Notes under the pieces: generated by a model | Seen by the model: only the letters and a program-made list of their open reading frames with translations | The model's database searches: none | Told to the model about the DNA's origin: nothing | Program-made: the position numbers and the translations under genes | Assembly: GCA_007123065.1 (NCBI GenBank) | Contig: SKSI01000053.1 | Location: forward strand, 1 to 9,592 | Source of the DNA: Bacteroidales bacterium | Lineage (GTDB): Bacteria; Bacteroidota; Bacteroidia; Bacteroidales; UBA7960 | Direction: 5' to 3' | Length of the DNA: 9,592 nucleotides | Part shown: positions 6,958 to 9,592 of the stretch, piece after piece | Layout: each line of letters starts with the position of its first letter | Position numbering within the stretch: position 1 is the stretch's first letter

Positions 6958-7074
6958 GGAAGTTTGCCGAATTGTTTAAGCTTGTTAGGTGTGTTTGCCT
7001 TTAACTATATCAGGCTTTTGCCTGCGGAACATTTCGCTTTGCTGCGCATCATTGGCTTCAATAGCGGGCCTGTT

Positions 7075-7095
7075 AAAAAACCGGATGTCTGCCGG
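7075..7095 (-). terminator. Weak candidate terminator for the TSUP gene
   Basis: On the minus strand, CCGG (7095-7092) and CCGG (7084-7081) are self-complementary across a 7-nt loop, and six T follow directly (7080-7075). The position 35 bp after the TSUP stop, between convergent genes, suits a terminator. The stem has only four pairs, so this is tentative. Confidence 0.28.
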
Positions 7096-7129
7096 ATCAT
7101 CATTGCCGTTTTCCGTGCCAGGCCTTTCG

Positions 7130-7879
7130 TTAAAAAAACAATAATTTTACCCCGGAGCCGATGATTACCACCACCAGGACATAGCGGACAAAAGCAGGTC
7201 CCCAGGCCACCGACCAGCGGCTGGCAAAATATGCTCCAATGCCATTGCCCAGAGCGAGAACCAGTCCAACCCCCCAGTCAACCTGTCCCTGAATGATAAA
7301 GACCATCAAAGCAAATGGAGTGAATATCAGGTTGATGAAAACCTTTAATGCATTCGCCTTGACCAGGTTATAGCCCGCGTTGAGCACCAGTGCAGCCAGC
7401 AAAAAGATGCCCACACCGGCCTGGATGAAGCCACCATACATCCCTACCATAAAAAATATCAGCCAGCGCAATATGACGTTGTGCTTTTTGCCTGACAAAT
7501 CTTTTCCCTCAAGCCACTGCTTCGGCTTGAACCAAAGTGGGATAAGCATGAGCAGCAAAACAATGGCGACAGCAATCTCAACGGCACGCTCACTCATCTC
7601 GAGCACCACAAAAGCACCTGCAATGCTACCTAAAATCGCAGGAATGGCCACCTTGATACCCATTGGGATGTGGAGGACCTTCTGTCGGTGATAATTAACC
7701 GTACCTACGAGGTTTTGAAACAAAATGCCGATGCGGTTGGTGCCGTTGGCCACGTGAGGAGGAAGACCGATGAACATCAGTATCGGCAGGCTAATGAGGG
7801 AGCCACTTCCCGACAACGTGTTGATAAAACCGGTGAGGATCCCGATCACAAAAACAAGCAGCATGTGTTCAACAGGCAT
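7130..7879 (-). CDS. TSUP-family (TauE/SafE) membrane permease
   Basis: This 249-residue integral inner-membrane protein belongs to the TSUP family, whose characterised members export sulfite, sulfoacetate or related anions. It shows the family's two-half layout: GFINTLSGSGSLISLPIL (17-34) and GTNRIG (46-51) in the first half, and GGFIQAGVGIFLLAALVL (149-166) with KANALK (174-179) in the second. The halves are joined by a polar stretch at about 118-137, and seven or eight membrane helices are apparent. I start at the ATG at 7879. The frame stays open to a TTG at 7906, but a promoter-like TATCTTTG (7901-7894) lies between the two, so the TTG would not be transcribed. It diverges from trpS and converges on udk, so it looks monocistronic. 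The transported substrate cannot be inferred, since no sulfur genes are nearby. Confidence 0.9.
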   Translation of the reverse strand: MPVEHMLLVFVIGILTGFINTLSGSGSLISLPILMFIGLPPHVANGTNRIGILFQNLVGTVNYHRQKVLHIPMGIKVAIPAILGSIAGAFVVLEMSERAVEIAVAIVLLLMLIPLWFKPKQWLEGKDLSGKKHNVILRWLIFFMVGMYGGFIQAGVGIFLLAALVLNAGYNLVKANALKVFINLIFTPFALMVFIIQGQVDWGVGLVLALGNGIGAYFASRWSVAWGPAFVRYVLVVVIIGSGVKLLFF

Positions 7880-7893
7880 AGATGTGTTTTTCG

Positions 7894-7901
7894 CAAAGAT
7901 A
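7894..7901 (-). promoter_or_regulatory. Bacteroidota-type -7 box of the TSUP gene
   Basis: TATCTTTG on the minus strand matches TAnnTTTG exactly and ends 14 bp before the ATG at 7879, implying a leader of roughly ten nucleotides. No TTTG -33 element is evident at the usual 19-21 bp spacing. Confidence 0.5.
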
Positions 7902-7997
7902 TACAAAATGTAAAGTTTGTAGCTTCATCATTGCTTTCCGACTTTAAAAATGATCAATTCTTTAATGATAAAGAGACGCAAAAAGCGCAAAATAATC

Positions 7998-8014
7998 GTA
8001 CAAATTGTTTGTAC
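7998..8014. promoter_or_regulatory. 17-bp palindrome in the TSUP-trpS divergent region
   Basis: GTACAAA (7998-8004) and TTTGTAC (8008-8014) form a perfect 7-bp inverted repeat with a TTG centre. It lies 46 bp upstream of the trpS -7 box and 96 bp upstream of the TSUP one. The symmetry and location suggest a binding site for a dimeric regulator or activator. No U-run follows, so it is not a terminator. The region is A/T-rich and chance cannot be excluded. Confidence 0.4.
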
Positions 8015-8060
8015 ACGACAAAAACAAAAAACACATCTCCCTCCATAAAAGGATATGTAT

Positions 8061-8068
8061 TACTTTTG
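8061..8068 (+). promoter_or_regulatory. Bacteroidota-type -7 box of trpS
   Basis: TACTTTTG fits TAnnTTTG exactly and ends only four bases before the trpS ATG at 8073. Transcription would therefore start at or next to the start codon. No TTTG -33 element stands at 19-21 bp; the nearest TTTG (8008-8011) is part of the palindrome and too far away. Confidence 0.55.
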
Positions 8069-8072
8069 TACC

Positions 8073-9068
8073 ATGGAAACAGTACTTAGCGGAATCCGGT
8101 CGACCGGAAACTTACACCTTGGCAACTACTTTGGCGCCATCAAAAACTTCGTGAAGATGCAGCACGAGCACCGCTGCTATTTCTTCATTGCCGATTACCA
8201 TTCACTCACCACGCATCCCACACCGGAAGACCTCCACCGCAACGTGCGACAGGTTCTGGTCGAATACCTCGCCGCAGGTATAGATCCGGAAGTGGCTACG
8301 TTATACATCCAAAGCGACGTGCCCGAGGTGACAGAACTCTATCTGCTACTCAACATGAACGCGTACAAAGGCGAATTGGAGCGGTGTACCTCCTTTAAGG
8401 AAAAAGTGCGCAGGCAGCCCGAAAACATCAATGCCGGCCTTCTCACGTACCCGGTGCTGATGGCCGCCGATATCCTCATACACCGTGCCACCAAAGTGCC
8501 TGTAGGAAAAGACCAGGAACAACACCTGGAGATGGCACGCACCTTCGGCAACCGGTTTAACCGGATGTACAAACAGGATTACTTCCCGCAACCCTACGCC
8601 TTCAATTTCAGCGAAGAGCTGGTGAAGATCCCCGGACTCGACGGCAGCACCAAAATGGGAAAGTCGGAAGCGGAAGGGAACGCGATCTTCCTGGCCGACG
8701 ATCCGAAGGTAATCCGCAAGAAGGTAATGCGCGCCACCACCGACAGTGGTCCCGAAAACCCCGGCGAAGAGATGTCGCAACCTGTGGAAAACCTGTTCAA
8801 CCTGATGCGTGCTGTTGGCAATCCGGATACCGTGCAGCATTTTCTGGATGCATACAATGGCGCGACCATCCGCTATGGTGACATGAAGAAGCAGCTTGCA
8901 GAAGATATCATCGCCTTCACCACGCCACTGCGGGAAAGGATACTCGAAATCGGAGCCGACGATGCGTACCTGGGCAAGGTGGCCAAAATGGGTGCCGAGA
9001 AGGCCCGCGAAAGCGCCGCCAAAACGGTCAGAGAAGTACGGGAGATCATCGGATTCAAAGCATTTTAA
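8073..9068 (+). CDS. trpS: Tryptophanyl-tRNA synthetase
   Basis: This 331-residue class I aminoacyl-tRNA synthetase charges tRNA-Trp in the cytoplasm; the length is typical of the short bacterial form. SGIRSTGNLHLGNYFGAI (6-23) carries the HIGH-type signature as HLGN. Further family motifs are YFFIADYHSLTTHP, TYPVLMAADILI, VPVGKDQEQHLEMAR, and the ATP-loop signature KMGKS (194-198) in place of KMSKS, a variant I recall as common in Bacteroidota. I start at the ATG at 8073: METVLSGIR matches the family N-terminus, and the -7 box TACTTTTG lies upstream of it. The ATG at 8055 would add six residues but lies before that box, although AAAAGGAT precedes it. The gene stands alone: TSUP diverges upstream and a probable terminator follows the stop. 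Confidence 0.97.
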   Translation: METVLSGIRSTGNLHLGNYFGAIKNFVKMQHEHRCYFFIADYHSLTTHPTPEDLHRNVRQVLVEYLAAGIDPEVATLYIQSDVPEVTELYLLLNMNAYKGELERCTSFKEKVRRQPENINAGLLTYPVLMAADILIHRATKVPVGKDQEQHLEMARTFGNRFNRMYKQDYFPQPYAFNFSEELVKIPGLDGSTKMGKSEAEGNAIFLADDPKVIRKKVMRATTDSGPENPGEEMSQPVENLFNLMRAVGNPDTVQHFLDAYNGATIRYGDMKKQLAEDIIAFTTPLRERILEIGADDAYLGKVAKMGAEKARESAAKTVREVREIIGFKAF

Positions 9069-9083
9069 GAGTTGCTATCTGCC

Positions 9084-9116
9084 TGATGGGGACGAATCGC
9101 CCCAGACTCACTTTTT
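9084..9116 (+). terminator. Probable Rho-independent terminator of trpS
   Basis: Sixteen bases after the trpS stop, TGGGG (9087-9091) pairs with CCCCA (9100-9104). An inner CG/CG pair (9093-9094 with 9098-9099) closes an AAT loop with one bulged A. Outer TGA/TCA (9084-9086 with 9108-9110) can extend the stem past a GAC bulge. Five T follow at 9112-9116. The GC-rich core and position make a terminator likely. Confidence 0.55.
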
Positions 9117-9122
9117 AGTAGC

Positions 9123-9138
9123 CACAGATTCACAGATT
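9123..9138. repeat. Tandem 8-bp repeat CACAGATT x2
   Basis: Two perfect adjacent copies of CACAGATT follow GC at the trpS-hflX spacer. Chains of CCACAGATT/CACAGATT are, from memory, a frequent degenerate intergenic repeat in Bacteroidota. Here only two copies remain. Confidence 0.7.
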
Positions 9139-9160
9139 ATTAAGATATTCACTCAATGAT

Positions 9161-9180
9161 TAATAGCATATAATAGCATA
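9161..9180. repeat. Tandem 10-bp repeat TAATAGCATA x2
   Basis: Two perfect adjacent copies of TAATAGCATA lie in the trpS-hflX spacer, 85 bp upstream of the hflX start. They could be replication slippage or part of the upstream control region; nothing decides between these. Confidence 0.7.
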
Positions 9181-9265
9181 ATTTACTCGCAGGATGTAAA
9201 CATTTTGATGATACAATGTTTCGCAACATACACACTTTTTGAGGGATAAGAATTTTTAAAATTAC

Positions 9266-9592
9266 ATGCCTAAACACATCGAAATAAGACACGAAAAAGA
9301 AAAGACCATACTGGTGGGCATCATCAGTGGTGGTGTCACCGAGGAAACGGTAGCCGAATACCTCGACGAACTCGCATTCCTGGTGGATACGGCCGGTGGC
9401 GTTACTCTGAAACGCTTTACCCAAAAGCTCGACCGTCCCGACCCGGCCACCTTCATCGGCAAAGGAAAGGTGGAAGAGGTCCGCGATGCGGTCAAAGACC
9501 TTGAAGCAGACCTGATCGTTTTTGACGACGAACTCACCGCTTCCCAGCTTCGGAATCTGGAAAAAGCGCTGAAGGTTCGCATCATCGACCGC
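9266..9592 (+). CDS. hflX: GTPase HflX, N-terminal part (runs off the right edge)
   Basis: The frame opens at the ATG at 9266 and remains open for 109 codons to the window edge. It encodes the N-terminal domain of HflX, a ribosome-associated GTPase known to bind the 50S subunit and split stalled 70S ribosomes, for example after heat stress. Diagnostic motifs are the TAGGV segment (42-46), FIGKGKVEEV (63-72), LIVFDDELTASQLRNLEKAL (84-103) and RIIDR at the edge, which precedes the linker and G domain in full proteins. The GTP-binding motifs lie outside the window, so GTPase integrity cannot be judged. It follows trpS by about 200 bp after a probable terminator and so likely has its own promoter, but I see no exact TAnnTTTG box in the spacer. 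Confidence 0.93.
   Translation, partial: MPKHIEIRHEKEKTILVGIISGGVTEETVAEYLDELAFLVDTAGGVTLKRFTQKLDRPDPATFIGKGKVEEVRDAVKDLEADLIVFDDELTASQLRNLEKALKVRIIDR

Noticed and set aside
7011..7024. Hairpin CAGGC-TTTT-GCCTG after udk as a terminator
   Set aside because: It is a perfect five-pair stem, but no T-run follows on either strand.
8346..8840. 164-codon minus-strand frame
   Set aside because: It is wholly antisense to trpS, whose motifs are intact across the same interval.

Overview
The window looks like a chromosomal segment of a Bacteroidota bacterium of moderate GC. The evidence is TAnnTTTG-type promoter -7 boxes (TACTTTTG, TATCTTTG), few Shine-Dalgarno sites, protein sequences (TrpS with KMGKS, WlbA, TSUP, HflX) that read like Bacteroidota members, and intergenic spacers with short tandem repeats of a kind I recall from that phylum. 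The assignment comes from reading the sequence, not from a search.

The left two thirds is read right to left on the minus strand. It holds a small surface-polysaccharide cluster: a non-hydrolysing UDP-GlcNAc 2-epimerase (6114-5014), a Wzx-type flippase (4971-3712), a WlbA/WbpB-type UDP-GlcNAcA 3-dehydrogenase (3437-2541) and a UDP-glucuronate 4-epimerase-like SDR (2515-1448). A spacer of about 590 bp follows, with a three-unit composite tandem repeat (1164-1432) and a very A-rich stretch (1000-1120) holding a possible terminator. The N-terminal 286 codons of a putative secreted protein (859 to beyond base 1) complete this strand. The dehydrogenase and the 2-epimerase point to a UDP-ManNAc3NAcA-like sugar. 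The other enzymes of that route, and every glycosyltransferase and polymerase, are absent here, so they must lie elsewhere or the product is different.

The right third is housekeeping. Uridine kinase (6346-6957, plus) diverges from the polysaccharide cluster and converges on a TSUP-family permease (7879-7130, minus). The permease diverges from tryptophanyl-tRNA synthetase (8073-9068, plus). After a probable terminator and a short repeat-bearing spacer, the first 109 codons of HflX (9266 to the edge, plus) begin.

I found no convincing undescribed system. The items most worth a second look are the composite repeat, the pathway-incomplete sugar cluster, the nearly leaderless trpS promoter with a 17-bp palindrome upstream, and an 11-bp inverted repeat between wecB and udk.
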